Origin: M10-OD1-4 sp038061695
Lineage (GTDB): Bacteria; Patescibacteriota; Minisyncoccia; GWC2-36-17; M10-OD1-4
Length of the DNA stretch: 64,000 bases
Direction: 5' to 3'
NCBI GenBank assembly: GCA_038061695.1
Contig: JBBTYT010000001.1
Location: 12,002 to 76,001, forward strand
This document shows, piece by piece, positions 15,539-23,962 of the stretch (the stretch's first letter is position 1; each line of letters starts with the position of its first letter). Below the pieces are notes generated by a model. That model made no database searches and was not told where the DNA came from. It worked only from the letters and a program-made list of their open reading frames with translations. The position numbers were made by a program, and so were the translations under genes.

Positions 15539-15567
15539 TTGACTTTTGCTTTAATAAATACTATTAT
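15539..15567 (+). promoter_or_regulatory. Sigma-70 promoter of the unknown gene at 15640
   Basis: TTGACT (15539-15544), 17-base spacer, TATTAT (15562-15567). Transcription start expected near 15574. Confidence 0.7.
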
Positions 15568-15639
15568 GTTAAGTCATGATTCGGCATGTTGTTGGTCAGG
15601 TGGTCTGTTCATTCAAAACAAAATAAGGAGTGTGTTATT

Positions 15640-16017
15640 ATGGTAAAGAAAATTTTGGTGCTGTTTCGAGATAAATTTTTTCACTGGAGGATATCTGATA
15701 TGCTTAGACAAAATTATGGTCAATATACCTCAATAGAGAATGGAATTTGTTCTTTTCTTTACAACTCAAAAAACGCGTTGGATATCGTAGAAAGATTTAA
15801 AAAAGGAGGCTATGACTATCTGGTGATTATGGGTTCGTTCCAGATGAGTGATGTGTTCTGTAAAAATGGTATCAGAGTGTTGTGGCCGGAATGGGTCAAG
15901 GAAGATGATCATTCTAAAATTGAGTTTTATGATATGCACGCCAGGCAAGGTTACCGGCTCGTTCGGTTTCGTCAGATTAAGAGTTTCACTAATGATACTC
16001 TAGAATTTGAGGATTGA
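15640..16017 (+). CDS. Unknown cytosolic protein, 125 residues
   Basis: Start at 15640 is chosen because AAGGAG lies about 10 bases upstream; an in-frame ATG at 15586 would add 18 residues and sits before this site. The protein opens with a beta strand (MVKKILVLFRDKF) and has a second hydrophobic strand (GYDYLVIMGSF), so an alpha/beta fold vaguely like a receiver or Rossmann domain is possible, but no acidic phosphorylation pocket is evident. Several Trp and Arg at the C-terminal half. I do not recognise the family. Its promoter, strong ribosome site and higher GC set it apart from neighbouring core genes. Confidence 0.7.
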   Translation: MVKKILVLFRDKFFHWRISDMLRQNYGQYTSIENGICSFLYNSKNALDIVERFKKGGYDYLVIMGSFQMSDVFCKNGIRVLWPEWVKEDDHSKIEFYDMHARQGYRLVRFRQIKSFTNDTLEFED

Positions 16018-16027
16018 TTCATTTGGT

Positions 16028-16066
16028 GTTTCGGCACCTTCACAGAATGGATATGATCGCCGAAAC
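16028..16066. promoter_or_regulatory. Inverted repeat between two unknown genes
   Basis: GTTTCGGC (16028-16035) is exactly complementary to GCCGAAAC (16059-16066) with a 23-base loop. It lies upstream of the strong ribosome site of the next gene and may be an operator or an mRNA structure. Confidence 0.4.
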
Positions 16067-16104
16067 GATCGTGTCAGTAATGCATAAAATGAAAGGAGAT
16101 CAAG

Positions 16105-16464
16105 ATGGAATACGATGAAGTCCTCAAACTGGCAATGAAGCTCGGAAAGGAGCGTCATCCGGAAGCTCCTCAACACCATCACGCGGCCTTTGTCAACTCA
16201 GTGCAGACTCTTGTTACTGGTTGGAGTGGAGGCTTCGGCGGTCCGTCCATGCGTGAGCACTGGGCGTGCCGAGTTGCCAAAGCCAAGGACACAGTCGGAC
16301 AGTTCAGCTTCGACGATGCGGTGACGGCGGTTGAGGAAGCCTGTTACGGCCAACTCACCCTCGATCACGCGAACATGCTCGAAGAGGAGCACTGCTTCGA
16401 TGATGCTCCTGGTGAAGTGGAGACGGCACAGTGGCTTCTGGCGATGCACCATCAGCACGATTGA
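16105..16464 (+). CDS. Unknown GC-rich, His- and Glu-rich protein (119 residues), probably foreign
   Basis: Preceded by AAAGGAGAT at good distance and followed by an intrinsic terminator. The coding sequence is well over 50% GC, with G and C at most third positions, against about 30% overall. The sequence has EAPQHHHAAF, GWSGGFGGPSMREHW and an acidic, His-ending tail (LLAMHHQHD); no signal peptide or membrane segment. Predicted mostly helical. I know no family. Composition points to recent acquisition from a high-GC donor or a mobile element. It may be co-transcribed with the gene at 15640. Confidence 0.7.
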   Translation: MEYDEVLKLAMKLGKERHPEAPQHHHAAFVNSVQTLVTGWSGGFGGPSMREHWACRVAKAKDTVGQFSFDDAVTAVEEACYGQLTLDHANMLEEEHCFDDAPGEVETAQWLLAMHHQHD

Positions 16465-16490
16465 ATTGAAGTGTGCGATAATGGGTTTCT

Positions 16491-16525
16491 GGCACGTTTT
16501 CCCAAAAAACGTGCCTTTTCTTTTA
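16491..16525 (+). terminator. Intrinsic terminator after the GC-rich gene
   Basis: GGCACGTTTT (16491-16500) pairs with AAAACGTGCC (16506-16515); TTTTCTTTT follows. Confidence 0.85.
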
Positions 16526-16571
16526 TCCATTTTTGGCTATTTGACCGCCTTTATGTAATAATATACAATGG

Positions 16572-16596
16572 AAAGGTGAAAATATCACCTTTTCAT
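16572..16596 (+). terminator. Second hairpin, probable terminator
   Basis: AAAGGTGA (16572-16579) pairs with TCACCTTT (16585-16592), followed by TTC and an A/T-rich stretch. Symmetric enough to act on either strand. Confidence 0.5.
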
Positions 16597-16676
16597 TAAA
16601 CATATTGATATTGCTACACTCGGAACAGGAGCGATAGTGTCTTCTGGTAAGTGCGAATTTAGAAAATAGTTTCTCT

Positions 16677-18098
16677 ATGAAAAAGATCGTCTTTTATTCT
16701 TGGCAGTCAGATTTACCTAACGGTACAAATCGTAATCTTATCGAAGGTGTTTTAAAGGATGTTGCCAAAGAAATAGGAAGTGATGAAGATACTAATATCG
16801 AGCATGTTATCGACAGGGATACTCAAGGTGTAGCCGGTGCGCCGAATATTGCAACAGCTATTTTCCAAAAAATTGATTCGGCAGATATTTTTGTCGCTGA
16901 TGTATCAATAATTGGAAGTGCGAAAAAACGCGCAGTACCTAATCCAAATGTTTTAATTGAATTAGGATATGCTCTTAAATCTTTAGGACACGAACGTATT
17001 ATATTGGTTTTTAATACTGCGTTTGGAAAAATTGAAAAATTACCATTTGATCTAAGAATGCATAGAACTCTTACTTACCAATGTGCTGAGTCGGTTACAG
17101 ATCGCACAGAAATAAAGAAAGGTTTAATTAGAGATTTCAGATTAGCTCTTTTAGCGGGATTTTCTCATGTAACTCCTAAAAAAGTCACAACACCTATAAT
17201 TGATATCATCAAAAATAGAACGGCGAGTAAAAAAATTGACCTCAGGGCATATTTAGATGAATTATATAATGAATTGTGGAAATTACAGCCACCTATGAAA
17301 AGAGATGGCGGTACTGTACAAGATTTGTTATCTGCTCTACCAAAAACCGAAAAAATATCTGCCAAATTTGCAAAACTTTCACAGACCATCGTTTTAATGA
17401 ACGATAAAGAATCATCAAGAGAAGTATTTCAATGGTTCGGTAAGTTGTTAACGAATTACGATCCAATACTAAAAGGCGATGGTAAAATATGGAACTGTGA
17501 TGGAGATTTTTTTAAATTTATAGGGCATGATCTTTTTGTAAATTTTATAAATCCTTTTCTGCGAGAAGAAAAATGGGATGAAATAAAAGAACTTTTAAAA
17601 GGAATTTTATCAGTTGGGCCAACATCGTATAGCCAAAACGATCGAAAGGAATCTTGGACAGAGTTATCCAAACATTCTCCGCTTTTAATAGATGAAGGGA
17701 AAACTAATCGCCGTGTATCTTTCCATGCCGATTTATTAAAAACCAGACACGAAAAAGGTGAATTAGCTTCCATCGTACCTTTTAAGGAATTTACTGAAAC
17801 AGATTTTTTTCTCCATTTATATGGCGAAGGGATAACACAAGATAACAAATATTACGGTAAATGGTATCCGAGAAGTGATATCTGGCTTCAGCATACTCCA
17901 AAATTTATATCTGAAGCTACTGATTATCCAACCGCCATGAAGATATGCAATGCTCTACAAATAAGTGATGTCGAAGAATTTAAAAGACGGCTGGCACATA
18001 CACAAATTAAATGGGATTGGCATTCCCCAGTTAGCGCAGCAGATATTAATAAAATTGGGAGTACTGGTGGTGCTGTTATTATTAAAATAGATGAATAA
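16677..18098 (+). CDS. TIR-like / nucleoside 2-deoxyribosyltransferase-like domain protein, putative defence effector
   Basis: 473 residues. The N-terminal ~150 begin IVFYSWQSDLPNGTNRNLI, then DSADIFVADVSIIG and PNPNVLIELGYALKSLG. This resembles the TIR/NDT-like nucleotide-binding fold; the Glu in NVLIELG corresponds to the catalytic Glu of that fold. The remaining ~320 residues are a helical and Trp-rich region I do not recognise. Proteins opening with this SWQSD motif are often found near restriction-modification genes, and TIR relatives can degrade NAD+ or bind cyclic nucleotides. A defence role is inferred from context only. No Shine-Dalgarno site is obvious. Confidence 0.65.
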   Translation: MKKIVFYSWQSDLPNGTNRNLIEGVLKDVAKEIGSDEDTNIEHVIDRDTQGVAGAPNIATAIFQKIDSADIFVADVSIIGSAKKRAVPNPNVLIELGYALKSLGHERIILVFNTAFGKIEKLPFDLRMHRTLTYQCAESVTDRTEIKKGLIRDFRLALLAGFSHVTPKKVTTPIIDIIKNRTASKKIDLRAYLDELYNELWKLQPPMKRDGGTVQDLLSALPKTEKISAKFAKLSQTIVLMNDKESSREVFQWFGKLLTNYDPILKGDGKIWNCDGDFFKFIGHDLFVNFINPFLREEKWDEIKELLKGILSVGPTSYSQNDRKESWTELSKHSPLLIDEGKTNRRVSFHADLLKTRHEKGELASIVPFKEFTETDFFLHLYGEGITQDNKYYGKWYPRSDIWLQHTPKFISEATDYPTAMKICNALQISDVEEFKRRLAHTQIKWDWHSPVSAADINKIGSTGGAVIIKIDE

Positions 18099-18261
18099 AT
18101 ATGAAAAAGAAAAAATTTGATATTATAAAATTTATAAGGGAGTTTGTGTAATCACAAAGATTAACACGCGCACGGGTGGGTGGGGCAAGTGTTGTATTTA
18201 TGTAGCCGACCTCTCCTCCAAAAAATCTTCGGATTGAACCTCTTCTTATAACCTCGCAATT
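18099..18261. other. Intergenic stretch without a supported gene
   Basis: A 16-codon frame beginning at 18101 (MKKKKFDIIKFI...) directly follows the TIR-like gene but is too short to defend. A G-rich run near 18170-18185 is unlike the surrounding AT-rich sequence; nothing else is recognised. Confidence 0.3.
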
Positions 18262-18300
18262 AAGAAAAACAGAAATCTTTAAATTTCTGTTTTTCTTGCA
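18262..18300 (+). terminator. Bidirectional-looking intrinsic terminator
   Basis: A 15-base arm (18262-18276) pairs perfectly with 18283-18297, A-rich on the left and T-rich on the right. It closes the accessory region before the pheST operon. Confidence 0.8.
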
Positions 18301-18331
18301 TTAAAGCTCTAATTATTCTAAAATATCTGGT

Positions 18332-18694
18332 ATGATAGATAAAAGAGAAATAGGTAAAATATTACTTATAACGATAACCTCTTTTTTGGTATTTCTTTCG
18401 ATCTTATTTAAGGTGGATCCTAAAAATGCGGAACCATTGGAATTTATAGCTTTTTATGTCAGTATATTCCTATCGCTTTTCGGGTTATTTTTCTTAGTCG
18501 GATTTATGGTGATGCATTTAAGCAAAAAATCTGACTCGCTGACATTTTATCAATCTGCTTTGCATGGGGGTTTACTCTCTCTTCTGCTCGTAGGTTTAAT
18601 TATGCTTCAGCATTTGGGATATTTTTCATTTTTAAATATAATAATTTTTTCTTTAGGTGTGATATTTTTAGAATTTACTTTTTCAAAGAGATGA
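18332..18694 (+). CDS. Small integral membrane protein preceding pheS
   Basis: 120 residues with four predicted membrane helices (about 9-28, 40-66, 82-98, 100-117) and short basic loops. No motif that I recognise. Its TGA overlaps the pheS start (ATGA), so it is very likely translated together with pheS. Function unknown. Confidence 0.7.
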   Translation: MIDKREIGKILLITITSFLVFLSILFKVDPKNAEPLEFIAFYVSIFLSLFGLFFLVGFMVMHLSKKSDSLTFYQSALHGGLLSLLLVGLIMLQHLGYFSFLNIIIFSLGVIFLEFTFSKR

Positions 18695-19722
18695 CGATTG
18701 ATTTTAATGAATTAAAAAAAGAAGCGGATGGGGAGCTTAAAAAAATAGAGAGCCAAGAAAAACTTGAGCTTTTTAGGTTAAAATATTTTGGCAGAAAGGC
18801 GGGTATTTTAAATGATATTTTAAAATCTCTCAAAGATTTATCAATTGAAGAAAAAAAAGAGGTTGGCAAGTTTGCAAATGAATTAAAAATATATCTTGAA
18901 AATGAAATAGATATAAAAAAAGAATCTCTCTTATTTGGTGATATAAAAGAGAGAGAAAAGAAAGAGAAGATTGATATTACTGTCCCGGGAAAAAAAGTTT
19001 TTAGAGGATATATTCATCCGTTGACTCATGTTATGAGAAAGGCGGTTTCAATATTTGAATCTATGGGATTTGAGGTTGTCTCCGGTCCAGAAGTTGAAAC
19101 AGAGTTTTATAATTTCGATGCTTTAAATATACCAGCTTCTCATCCATCTCGCGATATGCAAGATACTTTCTGGCTTGATGTGCCAGGACTTTTAATGAGA
19201 ACTCAGACATCATCTGTGCAGATAAGATTTATGAAGGAGCATAATAAACCTCCATTTAGAATAGTTTGTCCAGGAAGAGTCTTTAGAAAAGAGGCAACTG
19301 ATGCTACGCATGAGATGCAATTTTATCAGATGGAATGTCTTGTTGTTGCAGAAAATATTTCTTTAGTCAATTTAAAATCAATTCTTGAATTATTTTTTAA
19401 GAAATTATTAGATAATAAGAAGATCAAGGTTAGATTTAGACCGTCTTTTTTCCCATTTGTTGAGCCTGGAGTAGAGGTGGACATCCTTTGTTTTAAATGT
19501 TCTGGAAAGGGATGTCCATTATGTAAAGAAACAGGTTGGATAGAGGTTGGTGGAGCAGGAATGGTGCATCCTAAGGTTTTAAAAGGAGTTAATATTGATA
19601 TTTCAAAGTATAGAGGTTTTGCATTTGGTATGGGACTGGATAGAATAGCGATGATAAGATACGGAATTGATGATTTGCGTTTATTTTACAACACTGATAT
19701 GCGATTTTTAAAACAATTTTAA
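18691..19722 (+). CDS. pheS: Phenylalanyl-tRNA synthetase alpha subunit
   Basis: 343 residues, normal length. Charges tRNA-Phe as an alpha2-beta2 enzyme. N-terminal coiled-coil arm (LELFRLKYFGRKAGILN), then the class II catalytic core: motif 2 around FRIVCPGRVFRKEATDATH, the Cys-rich insert CSGKGCPLC, and motif 3 FGMGLDRIAMIRYGIDDLR. Overlaps the upstream membrane-protein gene by 4 bases and is followed by pheT after 15 bases. Confidence 0.97.
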   Translation: MTIDFNELKKEADGELKKIESQEKLELFRLKYFGRKAGILNDILKSLKDLSIEEKKEVGKFANELKIYLENEIDIKKESLLFGDIKEREKKEKIDITVPGKKVFRGYIHPLTHVMRKAVSIFESMGFEVVSGPEVETEFYNFDALNIPASHPSRDMQDTFWLDVPGLLMRTQTSSVQIRFMKEHNKPPFRIVCPGRVFRKEATDATHEMQFYQMECLVVAENISLVNLKSILELFFKKLLDNKKIKVRFRPSFFPFVEPGVEVDILCFKCSGKGCPLCKETGWIEVGGAGMVHPKVLKGVNIDISKYRGFAFGMGLDRIAMIRYGIDDLRLFYNTDMRFLKQF

Positions 19723-19737
19723 ACTTCAAATTTTAAA

Positions 19738-21801
19738 ATGAAAATTTCCTACAATTGGCTAAAAGAATATATTTCTTTAAAAGAAAAACCTGAAAAAATA
19801 GCAGATATTTTAACTATGCATGCCTTTGAAGTTGAAGATGTAAAGAGGGTAGGTAAGGATTATATTTTTAATCTTGATATTTTACCAAACAGAGCCCATG
19901 ACTGTCTTTCTCATATAGGTGTGGCGCGAGAGCTTGGCGTTCTGCTTAAAAGAAAGGTGAATTTTAAGATTCCAAAAGTTAAAGAAAATAAAAAAGAAAA
20001 GATAGAAGATTATATTTCAGTGGATGTGAATGAGAAATATCTTTGCTCAAGATATACAGCAAGAGTTATTTTGAATTTGAAAGTTGGACCATCTCCAAAG
20101 TGGCTAAAAGAGAGAGTTGAATCACTTGATCAAAAATCAATTAATAACGTCGTTGATGCAACAAATTATGCAATGTTTTTGATGGGACAGCCTATGCACG
20201 CTTTTGATCTTGATAAATTAAAGGAGGGCGAGATAATAGTTGCAAAATCAAAAAAAGATGAAGTTATAGAAGTGTTGGGTGGTGATAAATATATTCTTGA
20301 TGACTCTATTTTGACTATACGCGGTAAAGATGGGTTGCTTGCTATCGCTGGTATTAAGGGTGGTGTAAAAGCTGAAATAGATGCTAATACAAAAAATATT
20401 ATTTTGGAGTCAGCATATTTTGAGCCGATAAATATAAGGCAAACATCAAAGAAGTTGAATTTGAGAACGGATTCATCAATGAGATTTGAAAATGAGCTTC
20501 ATCAGACTATATGCAAGGATGCTCTGGAGTTTCTTGCTGGTATTATTTTGGATGTAGCTGGCGGTAGTGTTGTTTCCGGAGTTATTGATACAGGAGTTGA
20601 TAAATATGAAAAAACAAAGATTATCTTTTCCATCAAAGAGATTAAGGATGTTATCGGCATTGATATATCTGAAAAGGATATTCTTGTTATATTAAAACGA
20701 CTTGGATTTTTTGTTGTAAAATCAGTCAAAAAAGATATTTTTATAGCGGATGTTCCTTTTGAAAGGCTAGATGTTTTATTAAAAGAGGATTTAGCCGAAG
20801 AGGTGGCGAGGGTTTATGGATATGAAAATATAAATTCAAGACCAATTGAGGCGGAGCTTTATCCGGCAGAGAGGAATGATGAATATTTTTATTCAGATTC
20901 TACAAAAAATATATTGGTCGGCCTTGGACTTACAGATGTATATAATTATTCTTTTATAGGCAGAAAAGAAATAGCTTTATTTAATGATCAGTACAATGAC
21001 CTAGTAAGTATCTTAAAACCTCTATCTTTGGATAAAAAGTTTTTAAGACCGACTTTGTTATTTCATCTTCTAAATAATATTTATGAAAATTTAAAGCATC
21101 AAAAACATATTAGGCTTTTTGAGATAGGGAAAGTATTTTCTTATTCAAAATCAAATGGTCTTTTAGAGAAAAATATGCTTGCCGGTGTTTTGGCTTATAA
21201 GACAAAGAGACAAGATGGTGCTGAGGTTTTCTATGAGCTTAAGGGAATTTTGGAGATATTTTTTGAAAAGCTCGGTATAGCTGATATATCTATAGATGCT
21301 TTAAAAAATGATAGTAGCTATTCACATTCTGCTTTTTGGCATTCTGGCAGGATAGCAGAGGTGAGTATTGGCAACATTGTTGTCGGAGTTGTTGGCGAGA
21401 TAAGCCACTCTATTTTAAATAAGATGAATATAGATACGAGAGTCTCTGCTTTTGATCTTGATTTTTCAAAGATTATAAAGATGGTGGATGAAAAATATGA
21501 GTATAAAGCTATAAGCAAGTTTCCGGCTACGACAAGAGATATAGCCATCTTAACGGAGAGCGATGCAAGAATAGGAGATGTTCAAGATTTGATAGAGAGG
21601 GTTGGCGGGTCATTACTCGTTGATGTAGATCTTTTTGATATATACGATGATAATAATACAAATGCTTTATTTGGGAAAAGTCTGGCATTTCATCTTATCT
21701 TTCAATCTCAAGAAAAGACTCTGCTTGATAAGGATGTTGATAGTATTATGGAGAGAATAGTAAAATCTTTAAAAGATAGCGGTTGGGATGTTAGACAGTA
21801 A
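19738..21801 (+). CDS. pheT: Phenylalanyl-tRNA synthetase beta subunit lacking the N-terminal tRNA-binding (EMAP/OB) domain
   Basis: 687 residues, about 100 fewer than the usual ~790-800. The start MKISYNWLKEYISL runs through the short B1 piece straight into LDILPNRAHDCLSHIGVARE; the usual OB-fold tRNA-binding insert (PF01588 type) is absent. Then come the B3/B4 editing domain (GQPMHAFDLDKL; LESAYFEPINIRQTSKKLN), B5, the core-like domain and the C-terminal anticodon-binding FDX-ACB domain (ISKFPATTRDIAIL...). Partner of PheS. The loss is in frame and looks like lineage reduction, not truncation. Confidence 0.95.
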   Translation: MKISYNWLKEYISLKEKPEKIADILTMHAFEVEDVKRVGKDYIFNLDILPNRAHDCLSHIGVARELGVLLKRKVNFKIPKVKENKKEKIEDYISVDVNEKYLCSRYTARVILNLKVGPSPKWLKERVESLDQKSINNVVDATNYAMFLMGQPMHAFDLDKLKEGEIIVAKSKKDEVIEVLGGDKYILDDSILTIRGKDGLLAIAGIKGGVKAEIDANTKNIILESAYFEPINIRQTSKKLNLRTDSSMRFENELHQTICKDALEFLAGIILDVAGGSVVSGVIDTGVDKYEKTKIIFSIKEIKDVIGIDISEKDILVILKRLGFFVVKSVKKDIFIADVPFERLDVLLKEDLAEEVARVYGYENINSRPIEAELYPAERNDEYFYSDSTKNILVGLGLTDVYNYSFIGRKEIALFNDQYNDLVSILKPLSLDKKFLRPTLLFHLLNNIYENLKHQKHIRLFEIGKVFSYSKSNGLLEKNMLAGVLAYKTKRQDGAEVFYELKGILEIFFEKLGIADISIDALKNDSSYSHSAFWHSGRIAEVSIGNIVVGVVGEISHSILNKMNIDTRVSAFDLDFSKIIKMVDEKYEYKAISKFPATTRDIAILTESDARIGDVQDLIERVGGSLLVDVDLFDIYDDNNTNALFGKSLAFHLIFQSQEKTLLDKDVDSIMERIVKSLKDSGWDVRQ

Positions 21802-21839
21802 GAGCAGTGTCAGGCACTATTTAATTTTTATAAAATTCG

Positions 21840-21848
21840 TGTTATAAT
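21840..21848 (+). promoter_or_regulatory. Extended -10 promoter of gyrB (leaderless)
   Basis: TGTTATAAT; TATAAT occupies 21843-21848, and the usual 7-base distance puts transcription start exactly on the A of the gyrB ATG (21855). No ribosome site precedes the gene. Confidence 0.55.
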
Positions 21849-21854
21849 TTAAAA

Positions 21855-23903
21855 ATGAATAAAGAAGAAAAGAGAAATAAGTCTCCTAAGTATTCTGCTG
21901 AGGATATTTATGTTTTAGAGGGTCTTGAGCCTGTCAGAAAGAGACCGGGAATGTATATAGGCTCAACCGGACTGGAAGGTTTACATCATTTAATATGGGA
22001 GGTTTTTGATAATTCCAGAGATGAGGCAATGGGTGGCTATGCTAACGAAATAGAGATTGTGATGCTCCCAGGCAATCTCATAAGAGTAGCTGATAATGGC
22101 AGGGGGATACCTGTTGAGATGCACTCAAAGACTAAAGTTTCTGCCCTTGAGACGGTTATGACTGTTTTGCATGCCGGAGGTAAGTTTGGCGGTGAATCTT
22201 ACAAGGTTTCAGGCGGACTTCACGGAGTTGGAGTTTCTGTTGTTAATGCTCTTTCCACTCATCTTAAAGCTGAGGTGCATAGAGATGGAGGTAAATATGT
22301 TCAAGAGTATAATATAGGTAATCCTAAAGAAAAAGTAAAGAAAGTAGGATCATCAAAAAGAATAGGAACGATAATATCTTTTTCCCCAGATCCGACTATA
22401 TTTCCGGAGATTAAATTTTCCTATCAAACAGTTATTGATCATTTAAGACAGCAGGCATATCTTGTTAAGAATTTAAGGATAAGAATTTTAGATGCCAGAA
22501 ATTATAAAGGCAAAGTAGAGGATAAAGATATTTTTTATTTTGATGAGTTAAATCTCTCAATACCATCATATTCATTTTATTTTGAAGGCGGTCTTTTGTC
22601 ATTAGTAAGACATCTAAACAGAGGTGAGGAGATTTTACATGATAATATTTTTTATGTTGATAAGTCTGCCGATGGGGTTGAAGTTGAGGTCGCATTTCAA
22701 TACACTACTGATATTATAGGAAAGGAGATATCTTTTGCTAATAATATTAATACAAAAGAGGGAGGAATGCATTTAACAGGTTTTAGGACTGCTTTAACAA
22801 GAGTTATTAATGATTATGCTAAGAAAAACGGTTTTTTCAAAAAAGATTCCGGCGACTCTTTATCGGGAGAGGATGTAAGGGAGGGACTCACGGTAGTTGT
22901 CTCAGTTAAGATAAGAGATCCGCAGTTTGAGGGGCAAACAAAGGCTAAGCTTGGTTCAACAGAAGCAAGACCTGCAACAGACTCTGTGGTATCTTCTGCT
23001 TTGTCTGAGTTTTTAGAGGAGAATCCACAAGATGCAAAGAAGATCATAGAAAGGTGTATTTTATCTCAAAAGGCAAGAAAGGCGGCAAAGGCGGCGAGAG
23101 AGACTGTTTTGAGAAAGGGAATTTTAGAAGGTCTTACTTTGCCTGGAAAGCTTTCTGATTGTTCATCAAGAGATCCTGCGGAATCAGAGATTTATATAGT
23201 TGAGGGAGATTCCGCAGGAGGAAGCGCTAAGCAAGGAAGGGATAGGAGATTTCAAGCTATATTGCCTTTGCGCGGGAAGATTTTAAATATTGAAAAGGCA
23301 AGACTTGATAAAATGCTTGACTCAAAAGAAATAAGATCTCTTATAATAGCTATCGGAACTGCAATCGCAGAGGAATTTGATATTACAAAAGCAAGATATC
23401 ATAGAATTATAATTATGACAGATGCTGATGTTGATGGAGCTCATATTAGGACGCTTCTTTTAACATTGTTTTTTAGGCATTTTCCTGAAATAATAGAAAA
23501 GAGTTATCTTTATATAGCTCAGCCTCCGCTTTATAGAGTCCAGAAAGGGAAGTTTGTAGAATATGCATATTCAGAGGATGGTAAAGATAATATAGTTAGC
23601 AAATTATCAAAACAAAAATCTTCTGAAAAGTTAGAGAGTAAAGAATTGGAAATAGAGATGCCGGAGGGTGAAGTAAAAGTATCAGGAATAAATATTCAAA
23701 GATATAAGGGTCTTGGAGAGATGAATCCTGATCAGCTTTGGGAGACAACTATGAATCCAGAAAATAGATCTTTAGGTGTTGTGTCGGTAAATGATGCCGC
23801 AGAAGCGGATAAAGTGTTTAATGTTTTAATGGGAAGCGATGTTTCTTCAAGAAAAAAGTTTATTCAGACTAGAGCGAAATATGTAAAAAATTTGGACATT
23901 TAA
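21855..23903 (+). CDS. gyrB: DNA gyrase subunit B
   Basis: 682 residues. ATPase subunit of gyrase, which introduces negative supercoils. GHKL ATPase motifs EVFDNSRDEAMGG, VADNGRGIPVE and SGGLHGVGVSVVNALS; transducer domain; TOPRIM motifs IVEGDSAGGSAKQGR and MTDADVDGAHIRTLLL; C-terminal QRYKGLGEMNPDQLWETTM. Length is normal for the short (non-proteobacterial) form. gyrA is not in the window. Confidence 0.96.
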   Translation: MNKEEKRNKSPKYSAEDIYVLEGLEPVRKRPGMYIGSTGLEGLHHLIWEVFDNSRDEAMGGYANEIEIVMLPGNLIRVADNGRGIPVEMHSKTKVSALETVMTVLHAGGKFGGESYKVSGGLHGVGVSVVNALSTHLKAEVHRDGGKYVQEYNIGNPKEKVKKVGSSKRIGTIISFSPDPTIFPEIKFSYQTVIDHLRQQAYLVKNLRIRILDARNYKGKVEDKDIFYFDELNLSIPSYSFYFEGGLLSLVRHLNRGEEILHDNIFYVDKSADGVEVEVAFQYTTDIIGKEISFANNINTKEGGMHLTGFRTALTRVINDYAKKNGFFKKDSGDSLSGEDVREGLTVVVSVKIRDPQFEGQTKAKLGSTEARPATDSVVSSALSEFLEENPQDAKKIIERCILSQKARKAAKAARETVLRKGILEGLTLPGKLSDCSSRDPAESEIYIVEGDSAGGSAKQGRDRRFQAILPLRGKILNIEKARLDKMLDSKEIRSLIIAIGTAIAEEFDITKARYHRIIIMTDADVDGAHIRTLLLTLFFRHFPEIIEKSYLYIAQPPLYRVQKGKFVEYAYSEDGKDNIVSKLSKQKSSEKLESKELEIEMPEGEVKVSGINIQRYKGLGEMNPDQLWETTMNPENRSLGVVSVNDAAEADKVFNVLMGSDVSSRKKFIQTRAKYVKNLDI

Positions 23904-23962
23904 ATTTTCATATTTGGCGCATTAGTATAAAAGTTTTAATTATTTTTTTTATAACAAGTAAT

